Of a DNA stretch of 64,000 bases, positions 9,937 to 18,189 are shown in pieces. Positions within the stretch are counted from its first letter, which is position 1, and each line of letters opens with the position of its first letter. The notes under the pieces were generated by a model, which was given only the letters and a program-made list of their open reading frames with translations, was not told the DNA's origin and did no database searches. Where the stretch lies: NCBI GenBank assembly GCA_024401395.1, contig JAKSLD010000001.1:1-64000 (forward strand). The letters run 5' to 3'. The position numbers and the translations under genes are program-made. The DNA comes from Bacteroidales bacterium (GTDB taxonomy: Bacteria > Bacteroidota > Bacteroidia > Bacteroidales > Marinilabiliaceae).

Positions 9937-10425
9937 ATGAAACTAAAAATGATTTCGATGCTGATGGTAGCAGCATCTTTGTTCTCTATGTTATGCACGG
10001 CTTGTGATGATGACGACGACATTCCTCTTTCACCCAAAGAGACATTCAAAGGTAAGGTAACTACTACAGCGTTCGGGGTTACTCTTGATCCTACAGATTG
10101 GGAGATTAGAACAGATAATATTAAGGCAAATTCACTATCGCTTGTGTTTGGAGAGTTCACTGTCGTTGTTCCTATGCCTGGAGGCAACACAGTATCTAGG
10201 ACTATCAAGAGGTGCATGATTGAGAATGTCAGCTACGAATATAAAGATGGGACTTCGATATTGGCGCCTGGGGAATATGAAACTACTGACGGTGTATTTG
10301 AGACAATAAAATATGAAATCTTGTCGGGCACTATCACATCAAAGGGCATGAAGCTTACCATGAAGGTTCAGCCAGAAGGTATGCCTATGCCTATGGTACT
10401 TGACTTCACAACATTTAAGGAATAA
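9937..10425 (+). CDS. Surface lipoprotein, calycin-like (unknown function)
   Basis: A small lipoprotein of about 162 residues. The preferred start is the ATG at 9937; the open frame reaches a TTG at 9901, but that overlaps the putative -7 box. The signal peptide (MKLKMISMLMVAASLFSML) ends before CTACDDDDD. An Asp run directly after the lipid-attached Cys is the type of sequence known in Bacteroidota to send lipoproteins to the cell surface. The rest is beta-rich, with repeated short strands and loops, consistent with the calycin-like/lipocalin-type lipoproteins common in Bacteroidales, but I cannot name the family. It lies 17 bases before the HmuY gene in the same direction, so a role in heme or metal uptake is inferred from context only. 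Confidence 0.75.
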   Translation: MKLKMISMLMVAASLFSMLCTACDDDDDIPLSPKETFKGKVTTTAFGVTLDPTDWEIRTDNIKANSLSLVFGEFTVVVPMPGGNTVSRTIKRCMIENVSYEYKDGTSILAPGEYETTDGVFETIKYEILSGTITSKGMKLTMKVQPEGMPMPMVLDFTTFKE

Positions 10426-10442
10426 TTCTCGGATTGACCTAA

Positions 10443-11117
10443 ATGAGATCGAGTTGTTTTCTGCTATCAGTCCTGTGTTTTGTGTCGGCATCATGCGACG
10501 GCATGTTTGAAGGCATATATGACGAGCCAGTGGAAGAACAGCAGAGTGAATTTGGATTCAAAAATACCACGATGATACCAGCCACGGAGGATATGCCAGC
10601 ATATTCTCGTGGCTGGCTTTATGTGAAGACCGTCCAGTATACAGAGTGGACGTATATACATTTCGACTCCAAGACATTTGTCAGTGCGGGTGTTGATGAA
10701 GAATATGACGGTGATTGGGATATAGCCATACACAGATATGAGGTCAAGACAAATGGCGGGAAGGTGAAAAAGACAGAATATTCGGATTTTGAGTCATTGC
10801 TTGGCGACAAGAAAAACTGGGAGGGAGAGTACAGAGAAGATGCCTGGACGACAGACAAGGTGGCTATAGACCTATCGGGAATATTGAATTTTGACGTTAA
10901 GTTTCTGGAAACATACTGCAGTACGGTCATAGACTGGGTTGAGGTAATATATCCACCCTACCCTCCTACATATAAGAATCACGACAAGATATTCATCATT
11001 AAGCTGGATAACGGGAAGAGTATTGGTATCAGACTAGAGAATTATGTCAATAATAATGGTGTGAAAGCCTATCTGACATTGGAATATGTGTACCCATTCC
11101 CATTTGAAAAAAAGTAA
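10443..11117 (+). CDS. HmuY family heme-binding lipoprotein
   Basis: Resembles HmuY, a surface lipoprotein that binds heme and passes it to the TonB-dependent receptor HmuR. The N-terminus (MRSSCFLLSVLCFVSASCDG) is a lipoprotein signal with the acylated Cys at about residue 18. The core HmuY pattern is visible: TEWTYIHFDSKTF, then DWDIAIHRYEVKTNGG near residue 95, and the C-terminal FIIKLDNGKSIGIRLENY and GVKAYLTLEYVYPF. At 224 residues it has the family length. The heme-ligand histidines of Porphyromonas HmuY are not conserved in all homologues, and I cannot assign ligands here. The receptor gene starts 6 bases after its stop, so the two are surely co-transcribed. Confidence 0.88.
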   Translation: MRSSCFLLSVLCFVSASCDGMFEGIYDEPVEEQQSEFGFKNTTMIPATEDMPAYSRGWLYVKTVQYTEWTYIHFDSKTFVSAGVDEEYDGDWDIAIHRYEVKTNGGKVKKTEYSDFESLLGDKKNWEGEYREDAWTTDKVAIDLSGILNFDVKFLETYCSTVIDWVEVIYPPYPPTYKNHDKIFIIKLDNGKSIGIRLENYVNNNGVKAYLTLEYVYPFPFEKK

Positions 11118-11123
11118 GAAAGG

Positions 11124-13040
11124 ATGAAACGTCTTCTGACGATAATATTAAGCGCTATCTTATATACAACAGTTTTTGCTCAAACGACTGCTGACTCACT
11201 AGACGTTCTCAGAAACGTAGATATGGATCAGGTAGTTGTCACTGCCACTCGCACACCCAGGCAACTGAAAGAGGTTCCGATAGTCACACGAGTAATTGGC
11301 AATATGGACATAAAGCGTATGGATGCTACGAATGTGGGAGATCTGCTAGAGAGCGAGATGCCAGGAGTGGAATTTACATACGCTATGAATCAGCAACAGC
11401 AGCTGAATATACAAGGTTTTGGTGGAAGTTCGGTCCTGTTTCTAATTGATGGCGAACGAGTAGCAGGCGAAACTCACGACAATGTGGACTATCAGCGACT
11501 CAACATGGGAAATGTCGCACGCATAGAGATTGTTAAGGGGGCAGCATCATCACTCTACGGATCCCAGGCAATAGGTGGTGTCATAAACATTATATCACAA
11601 GATGCCACAAAACCGTGGTCGGTGAATGTGAATGGTCGAGTAGGGACGATAGGCAACCAGCGTTATGGGGCGACAATCAACATAAGAAAAGATAAGATAA
11701 AGAGTTCTTTTAACGCTCTAAGGGAGCAGACACTACCCATCCGCTTACCTCGCGACGGTGTTTTTGAGGAAATATACGCAAATAACACATGGAATTTGAA
11801 AGAAAGATTAAAGTACAACCCAACAGAGAATATTACCCTCACAGCTCGCGCCGGATATTTCTTCAGAGAGATGGAGAGCAGCGCAGTAATATTCAATAGA
11901 TACAGGGATTTTTCAGGAGGATTAAAGGGGGAATGGAAGATTGCCGAAGGGCAGAACGCAGAAATCAGCTATTCGTATGACCAGTATGACAAGAGCGACT
12001 ATACCGTTGCAAGTCGACTTGACATCAGAGATTATTCAAACGTACAACATTCCGTCAGGGGACTATACAATCATACTTTTAAGGGCAAACATACTTTGAC
12101 TATCGGAGGCGATTATCTTCGCGACTACCTGCTCACATACCAGTTTGCCAATGGAGGCAGTTTTTACCAGCACACTGCCGATGCTTTCGCACAGATGGAA
12201 TTGAGCCTGCCTAAAGATTGGCAGGTAGTAGGTGGAACTCGGTTCGATTATTATTCCGACACAAAACTGAAACATGTATCGAGCAAGGTCAGTTTCATGA
12301 AGAAAATCGGAACTATTTCATTGAGAGGATATTATGCAGGCGGATTCAAATCACCCAATCTCAAGGAGCTATATACTTCCTGGAATATGCAGAATATGTT
12401 CATGATCTATGGCAATGCACAACTTAAGCCAGAGATATCCAGAAATTATTCCGTAAGCGCAGAATATCAGCATAGGAATGCGAATGTGCTGTTTAATGTG
12501 TTCCACAATACCGTGACAGACCGCATATCGCTTGTGTGGAGCAAGTTGCACAACGGTATGCTGTACGACAACGTGAATAAGGTGAATATCAGCGGATTGG
12601 ACGCCAGCATATCTACTAGATTGGGATGTGGCATAGGTGGAAAGTTTGCTTATACTTACACCCGAGAGAGCGTCGTAGATGGTAAGCCACTGATTTCCAG
12701 CACTCGTCCTCATTTGGTATCGCTTAGAGCGGACTACGATAAACGCTGGTACAAGTATGGCATTAATATTTCCGTAACAGGCAAAGTATTATCGGCTACT
12801 GATGCGACAGAATACACAGCTAATACAGGCTTTCAGGAAGTCGAGACAATACATTACCCTGGATATACGATGTGGAAGTTGCTTGTGACACAACGAATTG
12901 TCAATGCTATATCTATCACGGCGACTATAGATAATATATTTGATTATATACCGGATTACTTCAATACCAGTTCTCCAGCAACTACAGGAAGGACATTCAG
13001 CATAGGTGTTTCAGTGGATATTGAAGAGTTGTGGAAATAA
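11124..13040 (+). CDS. TonB-dependent heme receptor, HmuR-like
   Basis: A 638-residue outer-membrane TonB-dependent receptor. A signal peptide (MKRLLTIILSAILYTTVFA) precedes a TonB-box-like stretch, MDQVVVTATRTPRQLKEVP. The plug domain has NIQGFGGSSVLFLIDGERV and EIVKGAASSLYGSQAIGGV near residues 95-160. The beta-barrel follows, with GGFKSPNLKELY and NAQLKPEISRNY, which correspond to the region carrying the NPDL/NPNL-type motif in heme receptors. It ends with an aromatic/hydrophobic strand. Its place right behind an HmuY-type gene supports heme or hemin as substrate. It shares a bidirectional terminator with fcl on the other strand. Confidence 0.9.
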   Translation: MKRLLTIILSAILYTTVFAQTTADSLDVLRNVDMDQVVVTATRTPRQLKEVPIVTRVIGNMDIKRMDATNVGDLLESEMPGVEFTYAMNQQQQLNIQGFGGSSVLFLIDGERVAGETHDNVDYQRLNMGNVARIEIVKGAASSLYGSQAIGGVINIISQDATKPWSVNVNGRVGTIGNQRYGATINIRKDKIKSSFNALREQTLPIRLPRDGVFEEIYANNTWNLKERLKYNPTENITLTARAGYFFREMESSAVIFNRYRDFSGGLKGEWKIAEGQNAEISYSYDQYDKSDYTVASRLDIRDYSNVQHSVRGLYNHTFKGKHTLTIGGDYLRDYLLTYQFANGGSFYQHTADAFAQMELSLPKDWQVVGGTRFDYYSDTKLKHVSSKVSFMKKIGTISLRGYYAGGFKSPNLKELYTSWNMQNMFMIYGNAQLKPEISRNYSVSAEYQHRNANVLFNVFHNTVTDRISLVWSKLHNGMLYDNVNKVNISGLDASISTRLGCGIGGKFAYTYTRESVVDGKPLISSTRPHLVSLRADYDKRWYKYGINISVTGKVLSATDATEYTANTGFQEVETIHYPGYTMWKLLVTQRIVNAISITATIDNIFDYIPDYFNTSSPATTGRTFSIGVSVDIEELWK

Positions 13041-13041
13041 A

Positions 13042-13075
13042 AAAGCCCGAGAAGAACTGAATCTCCTCGGGCTTT
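13042..13075. terminator. Bidirectional terminator between hmuR-like gene and fcl
   Basis: AAAGCCCGAG (13042-13051) pairs with CTCGGGCTTT (13066-13075), a perfect 10-bp stem. On the minus strand it is followed by a T run, so it is the likely end of the long polysaccharide transcript; on the plus strand it ends the heme operon. Confidence 0.88.
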
Positions 13076-13097
13076 ATATTATGAAATATTAGATTTC

Positions 13098-14267
13098 TTA
13101 CTTAAGGCTCTCCTGGTACCAGTCGAACAATCGCTGTACACCCTCATCAATCTCAACCTTATGATGCCATCCCAAAGAATGTAGCTTTGAAACGTCAATA
13201 AGTTTACGCATCGTACCATCAGGCTTTGTAGAGTCGAAGAATACTTCTCCTGTGAAGTCTACTGTCTTGACTATGAGTTGTGAAAGTTCCTTGATAGTCA
13301 ACTCTTTACCTGTACCGACATTGATATGGCAGTTGCGAATCTCTCCAAGAGATGGGATCGCTCCACCACGACCGGCATTTGTATTTCTATCTGTAGAGCC
13401 GCTTGCAGAGGCGCCCATGTGAACTGAAGAGTATTTCTCGATACCGATGATATCTGAAAAATTGACGTTCAGAAGTACATGAACCGATGCATCAGCCATC
13501 TCTTCCGACCAAAGGAACTCTCTCAGAGGTGTACCTGTACCCCAAAGTGTTACTTTGTTGGTTTCGATACCATATTTTGCAAGGACCTTCTTGATGTCAG
13601 CCTCGGATGCGGAACCATTTACGCCCTCAACTGGTCGCTTGTTCATATCCACACGGATGGCATCCCAATTGTTGTCATTGAGCAATTTTGCAAGATAAAT
13701 CTTACGCATCATTGCTGGCATAACATGGCTATTCTCCAAATGGAAGTTATCGTTAGGACCATAAAGATTGGTAGGCATCACAGCAATATAGTTCGTACCA
13801 TACTGCAAGTTATAACTCTCACACATCTTTAGACCGGCAATCTTTGCTATGGCATACTCCTCATTGGTATACTCCAATGGTGACGTAAGAAGACAATCCT
13901 CTGTCATAGGCTGTGGTGCATTCTTTGGGTAGATACATGTCGACCCCAAGAAAAGCAGACGTTGAACGCCATGCTTATATGCCTCACCAATCACATTGCA
14001 CTGGATTTTCATATTCTCCATGATGAAATCGGCACGATAGAGCGAATTTGCCATGATTCCGCCTACATGAGCTGCTGCCAAAACAACTGCATCAGGCTTC
14101 TCTTCATCGAAGAACTTTCTTACTGCATACTGATCAGTAAGATCAAGTTCCTTATGACCGCGGCCAACAAGATTGTTGTAGCCACGAGCCTTAAGGTTAT
14201 TCCAAATAGCAGAACCTACCAAACCATGGTGACCTGCTACGAATATCTTTGCTGATTTATCTAACAT
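13098..14267 (-). CDS. fcl: GDP-L-fucose synthase
   Basis: Converts GDP-4-keto-6-deoxymannose to GDP-L-fucose by epimerisation and NADPH reduction. It is an extended SDR with the nucleotide-binding motif GHHGLVGSA near residue 12, the serine motif LFLGSTCIYP near 107 and the YAIAK catalytic pair near 137-141, plus HVMPAMMRK and GTGTPLREFLW. At 389 residues it is clearly longer than the roughly 320 residues of E. coli WcaG. The additions lie at about residues 205-235 (charged, before TLWGTGTP) and 275-312 (Ser/Gly/Asn-rich, ending in GRGGAIPSLGEIRN). Longer Bacteroidales versions exist, so this is probably a functional lineage variant. It directly follows gmd (6-base gap) and is the last gene of the cluster. 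Confidence 0.95.
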   Translation of the reverse strand: MLDKSAKIFVAGHHGLVGSAIWNNLKARGYNNLVGRGHKELDLTDQYAVRKFFDEEKPDAVVLAAAHVGGIMANSLYRADFIMENMKIQCNVIGEAYKHGVQRLLFLGSTCIYPKNAPQPMTEDCLLTSPLEYTNEEYAIAKIAGLKMCESYNLQYGTNYIAVMPTNLYGPNDNFHLENSHVMPAMMRKIYLAKLLNDNNWDAIRVDMNKRPVEGVNGSASEADIKKVLAKYGIETNKVTLWGTGTPLREFLWSEEMADASVHVLLNVNFSDIIGIEKYSSVHMGASASGSTDRNTNAGRGGAIPSLGEIRNCHINVGTGKELTIKELSQLIVKTVDFTGEVFFDSTKPDGTMRKLIDVSKLHSLGWHHKVEIDEGVQRLFDWYQESLK

Positions 14268-14273
14268 CGTTAA

Positions 14274-15368
14274 CTATTTTACAATCCCCTTCTCAAGGTA
14301 TGCAGCTAGATTTGTGCGAACTCGCTCCGACTCTCTCTCTACAGCCACCTTAGCCATGTCGCTCTCAACCATCAACTTAACGAGTTCCTCAAATGATGTC
14401 TTTGATGGATTCCAGCCCAACTTTGCCTTTGCCTTTGTAGGATCGCCCCAAAGATTTACTACATCGGTTGGACGGTAGAAGTCCTCTGATACCTCTACAA
14501 GGCACTTGCCTGTAGCTTTGTCGTAGCCCTTCTCATTCATGCCCTCGCCCTTGAACTCGAGCTCGATACCTGCATGCTTGAATGCAAGCTGGGTGAACTC
14601 TCTTACCGAGTGCTGAACACCAGTTGCTATTACGAAATCCTCTGGCTTCTCCTGCTGGAGAATGAGCCACATACACTCTACATAATCCTTTGCGTAGCCC
14701 CAGTCGCGGAGAGAATCAAGGTTGCCGAGGTATAGCTTATCCTGCTTGCCCTGCGCAATACGTGCTGCAGCGAGAGTAATCTTACGTGTTACGAATGTCT
14801 CGCCACGGCGCTCAGACTCATGGTTGAACAAGATACCTGAGCAGCAGTACATGTTGTATGCCTCACGGTACTCCTTCACAATCCAGAAGCCATAGAGCTT
14901 AGCTACGGCGTATGGCGAATATGGGTGGAATGGTGTATTCTCGTTTTGTGGGACCTCCTCTACCTTGCCATAAAGCTCTGATGTAGAGGCTTGATATATA
15001 CGGCAAGTCTTTTCTAACCCACATGCTCTAACAGCCTCCAAAACACGGAGCACACCAGTTGCATCTACATCAGCTGTAAACTCTGGCGAGTCGAACGACA
15101 CCTGTACATGACTCTGAGCTGCAAGGTTGTATATCTCTGTTGGCTTAACCTGACCGATGACCTTCACGAGCGACATTGAATCGCCTAGGTCACCAAAATG
15201 CAGGTGAAAGCCAGGCTTACCCTCAAGATGAGCAATACGCTCACGGAAATCTACTGAAGAACGACGGATAATACCGTGTACCTCATAACCCTTCTCAAGA
15301 AGGAACTCGCTCAAGTATGAGCCATCCTGGCCTGTTACGCCAGTGATAAGTGCTATATTTTTGGACAT
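14274..15368 (-). CDS. gmd: GDP-mannose 4,6-dehydratase
   Basis: Makes GDP-4-keto-6-deoxy-D-mannose from GDP-mannose, the first step to GDP-L-fucose. An extended SDR of 364 residues, normal length. Features: [15 protein letters not shown] at the N-terminus, the Gmd-specific [22 protein letters not shown] with the catalytic Thr/Ser-Glu, YSPYAVAK with the Tyr/Lys pair near 157-161, and [16 protein letters not shown], a diagnostic Gmd motif. Forms a two-gene unit with fcl. Its base composition looks like the flanking housekeeping genes rather than the AT-rich core upstream. Confidence 0.97.
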   Translation of the reverse strand: MSKNIALITGVTGQDGSYLSEFLLEKGYEVHGIIRRSSVDFRERIAHLEGKPGFHLHFGDLGDSMSLVKVIGQVKPTEIYNLAAQSHVQVSFDSPEFTADVDATGVLRVLEAVRACGLEKTCRIYQASTSELYGKVEEVPQNENTPFHPYSPYAVAKLYGFWIVKEYREAYNMYCCSGILFNHESERRGETFVTRKITLAAARIAQGKQDKLYLGNLDSLRDWGYAKDYVECMWLILQQEKPEDFVIATGVQHSVREFTQLAFKHAGIELEFKGEGMNEKGYDKATGKCLVEVSEDFYRPTDVVNLWGDPTKAKAKLGWNPSKTSFEELVKLMVESDMAKVAVERESERVRTNLAAYLEKGIVK

Positions 15369-15421
15369 ATTGTTATGTTGTATTTCTTTAATTAAGCTAT
15401 ATCAGCGCAAAGATAGTAAAA

Positions 15422-16240
15422 CTAAATCTTACCACCATATTTTGAAATGATTTCTCGATTCCACTCGCGACGTTCTTTGTCAAAGAACCACCCCCATTTG
15501 TTGAAGTATTTAATGGCACTAGTTATATGAATCATCAGCAATCTCATGCTTTTATATGAACCAGACCTATGAGCATGCGTAATCGTAACATTTGGCCAAA
15601 ATATAGTTTTATACTCTTTATGTATGCGTCGCGTTAGATCTACATCTTCCATATACATGAAAATACTCTCATCAAACAAACCAACTCTTTTCAAAGCATC
15701 TGTTCTTAAAAACATAAAGGATCCTTGATGAAAAGGGACATTCATTTCTTTGGTATGATCTGCAAATTCCAATAGATATCTGTAATTGATCTTTCGTACC
15801 CAGTTGGCAGGTAAGAAGCGTCTAGAAATTATATCAATGGGTCTTGGCAATAGTCTGACCACATATTGCAAACGACCATCAGGATATAATGTATTGGGAA
15901 TAAGCTGACCTACATCTTCATGAGTATCCATATATTCTACTATCTTAACTATAACTTCATTACCAAAATAGATATCCGGATTGGCAACCAAATGATACTT
16001 ATGACCCGACTCAATGGATTTACGAATAGCTATATTATGAGCAGCACCGTAACCTAAATTCTTATTGTTGAAAATATACTCTATTCTTGAATCAATATTA
16101 CAAACACTACTGAGTTGATTCGTCTCAGAATTGTCAATAACGTATACTTTGTCTATTCCGTTTGATAACAAAGAACCCAGACAAGTACGAAGCTCATCTG
16201 GGATTGTCCTATATAATACTATTGAAGCTGAAACGTGCAC
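15422..16240 (-). CDS. Glycosyltransferase family 2 (rhamnosyltransferase-like)
   Basis: A cytoplasmic or membrane-peripheral GT-A glycosyltransferase, 272 residues. It opens with the GT2 start HVSASIVLYRT and carries a DxD-type metal site in VANPDIYFGNE near residue 87, the acceptor loop GSFMFLRTDALKRVGLFDE, and FMYMEDVDLTRRIHKEY, the late ED(V)DLxxR motif typical of RfbF/WbbL-type rhamnosyltransferases. Because the cluster makes dTDP-rhamnose, transfer of rhamnose is plausible but unproved. It lies about 50 bases upstream of gmd and in the AT-rich section. Confidence 0.85.
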   Translation of the reverse strand: MHVSASIVLYRTIPDELRTCLGSLLSNGIDKVYVIDNSETNQLSSVCNIDSRIEYIFNNKNLGYGAAHNIAIRKSIESGHKYHLVANPDIYFGNEVIVKIVEYMDTHEDVGQLIPNTLYPDGRLQYVVRLLPRPIDIISRRFLPANWVRKINYRYLLEFADHTKEMNVPFHQGSFMFLRTDALKRVGLFDESIFMYMEDVDLTRRIHKEYKTIFWPNVTITHAHRSGSYKSMRLLMIHITSAIKYFNKWGWFFDKERREWNREIISKYGGKI

Positions 16241-16258
16241 TATGACTTACTCTAAACA

Positions 16259-16724
16259 CTAATAATCATTATCTGTGTACCAGCCAGAAAAAAATCTCAA
16301 TGGTCTATTTGAATTGGCGACCACTATCTTTGAGTTTTTTTTGCCGCTGATATTAGTCAAAATCTGAAATTTCTTTACTCGAGTAGGACATATACCCATG
16401 GGATTACCGCACAATTTAGCTATAGTAACAACAGGCATATTAATCCAATTGGTCACGTATGGGTCACATTGCGCCATACCTGTGACTTTTTTCATTGACT
16501 CAACTATCTGCTCTATATTGTATGCCGGCTCAAAAGTACAATTGAAAATATCAGATTCTGGAGTACCATCATTCTTGTAATTATCAAGACGCCAAAGCAT
16601 AAACCGGACCAATTTCTTGACGTATATACAAGTTTTTACAGTATCTTTTCTACCAGGATAAAAATGTATGCCTTCTTATTCCCCTGTACAGTCTTGAGAA
16701 AATACTTTCTACCTCTACCAACAT
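16259..16724 (-). pseudogene. Frame-broken small gene of the polysaccharide cluster (unknown)
   Basis: Six bases after the flippase stop, an ATG at 16724 opens a short frame (MLVEVESIFSRLYRGIRRH...) that stops after about 24 codons. Another frame takes over at about 16675 (HFYPGRKDTVKTCIYVKK) and runs through VRFMLWRLDNYKND to a stop at 16259. The distance from ATG to stop is 466 bases, one more than a multiple of three, as expected if a single base change broke one gene of about 155 codons. The 3' frame alone (117 codons from a TTG at 16612) lacks a good start. I do not recognise the family; CDPYVTNWINMP and GNPMGICPTRVKKF are its most distinctive stretches. It could also be an intact short gene with an unusual start or a sequencing error. 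Confidence 0.5.
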
Positions 16725-16730
16725 TATTTA

Positions 16731-18179
16731 TCAATTCTCTCTAACGATTCTCCTTAGCACAGGCATCACGACATTTACGAACATATCATTTTTTAACACC
16801 CAAAGTATAAGACTATAACAGAACAACGCAATGACTCCGCCGATCACAATTGTCAATATATCATTAAATCCTACATATTTGATACCGTACACTGCAACAC
16901 ACGAAAACAATGCAACAATGACATACTTTAAAACCAATTTAATCTGACTCCAATACCCGACTCCATACAACTTACCAGTATAATATGTATTAATTATCAA
17001 CTCCAACTGTGAATGAAATAACCGAGATAAACATATCATGATCGGTCCATAAGGAATAGCAAGTAATAAAATGCATAATGACGCACTTTTATTGACTAAT
17101 GCCAATCTCAACCACAAATCCGATCGTCCTTCTATATTTAGTAGTGTTTGATTTAGTGAATTTATATGATCAAACATATACGTCATACAAAAAATCTGCA
17201 AATATGGGACAATTCCATTCCACGATTCTCCTAAAAAAAACCTTATCACTTGCGGTGCCATCGTTGTCAACAAAAGCATAGCAAACACTATTATCATTGA
17301 TGATGCTTCAATAAACTTTTGGAAGACTTTTATTAAAGCTTGCTTATCTACTTGGTATCTTGACAATATAGGGAAAGCAACGCGACTGATAACAAACGAC
17401 ATTTGAACACTTGGGAACATAGAAAACTGTTGACCCTTCGAATAATATCCTAAATCTGTCGCTGTATACTTCTTCCCTATTATAACAGATGTAAGCTGAG
17501 TGGCCACTATATCAACTACTCCAAATAATAAAACTTTATAGCCATAGTTAAACAAATTCTTAAACGATGTCATAAAGAAACGTAATCCAACTCTAACATT
17601 TAACGACATCCATAAAACTATTACCTTGACAAAATTCAAAACTACATTCTGAATTACAAGTGCCAACAATCCATAGTTATTATATGCCAACAATATAGCA
17701 ATTACACCTGATACGACTACTGCCACTGCTGTAGACATTGCTTGTGAACGAAAATCTACTTCAGCTGTCAGAAGTGCGATCGGGACTACTGTCAATGAGT
17801 GAAAAATAAGACTTAGTCCTAGAATACGCAGGCAATTACACATCTCTTCTTGGCAAAAAAAATCTGAAATTGCAGGGGACACAACGAACAAAATCACATA
17901 GCACAATATCCCTGAAGCAACATTATAAACTAATGTAGTGCTAATATCATCCGACGTTCTATCTTGTTTTCTAACTAATGCTTGATGAAATCCTCCATTA
18001 ATTATCTCTTGCAATAGCAATACAAAAAACATCATTATTGACAAGATGCCGAAACTCTCTGGAGCTATCAGTCGCGCTAATATGACAAAAAACACGAACT
18101 GAAGGAGTTGACTAGAATACCTCTCTACCGCGCTCCAAATAAAACCGAATAATGATGTTTTTCTTCCCTCGAATAGCAT
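16731..18179 (-). CDS. Oligosaccharide flippase (Wzx/MOP superfamily), copy 1
   Basis: A 482-residue integral inner-membrane protein with about 12-14 hydrophobic segments, of the MOP exporter superfamily that flips undecaprenyl-linked repeat units. It opens with SLFGFIWSAVERYSSQLLQF, the signature of the WzxC/lipopolysaccharide flippase branch, followed by VFFVILARLIAPESFG and the polar INGGFHQALVRK. It ends 10 bases short of the broken small gene and starts 10 bases after the polymerase-GT4 fusion stop, so it is part of the same operon. A second, different flippase is at 37.0-38.6 kb. Confidence 0.9.
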   Translation of the reverse strand: MLFEGRKTSLFGFIWSAVERYSSQLLQFVFFVILARLIAPESFGILSIMMFFVLLLQEIINGGFHQALVRKQDRTSDDISTTLVYNVASGILCYVILFVVSPAISDFFCQEEMCNCLRILGLSLIFHSLTVVPIALLTAEVDFRSQAMSTAVAVVVSGVIAILLAYNNYGLLALVIQNVVLNFVKVIVLWMSLNVRVGLRFFMTSFKNLFNYGYKVLLFGVVDIVATQLTSVIIGKKYTATDLGYYSKGQQFSMFPSVQMSFVISRVAFPILSRYQVDKQALIKVFQKFIEASSMIIVFAMLLLTTMAPQVIRFFLGESWNGIVPYLQIFCMTYMFDHINSLNQTLLNIEGRSDLWLRLALVNKSASLCILLLAIPYGPIMICLSRLFHSQLELIINTYYTGKLYGVGYWSQIKLVLKYVIVALFSCVAVYGIKYVGFNDILTIVIGGVIALFCYSLILWVLKNDMFVNVVMPVLRRIVREN

Positions 18180-18189
18180 TTACAATATA

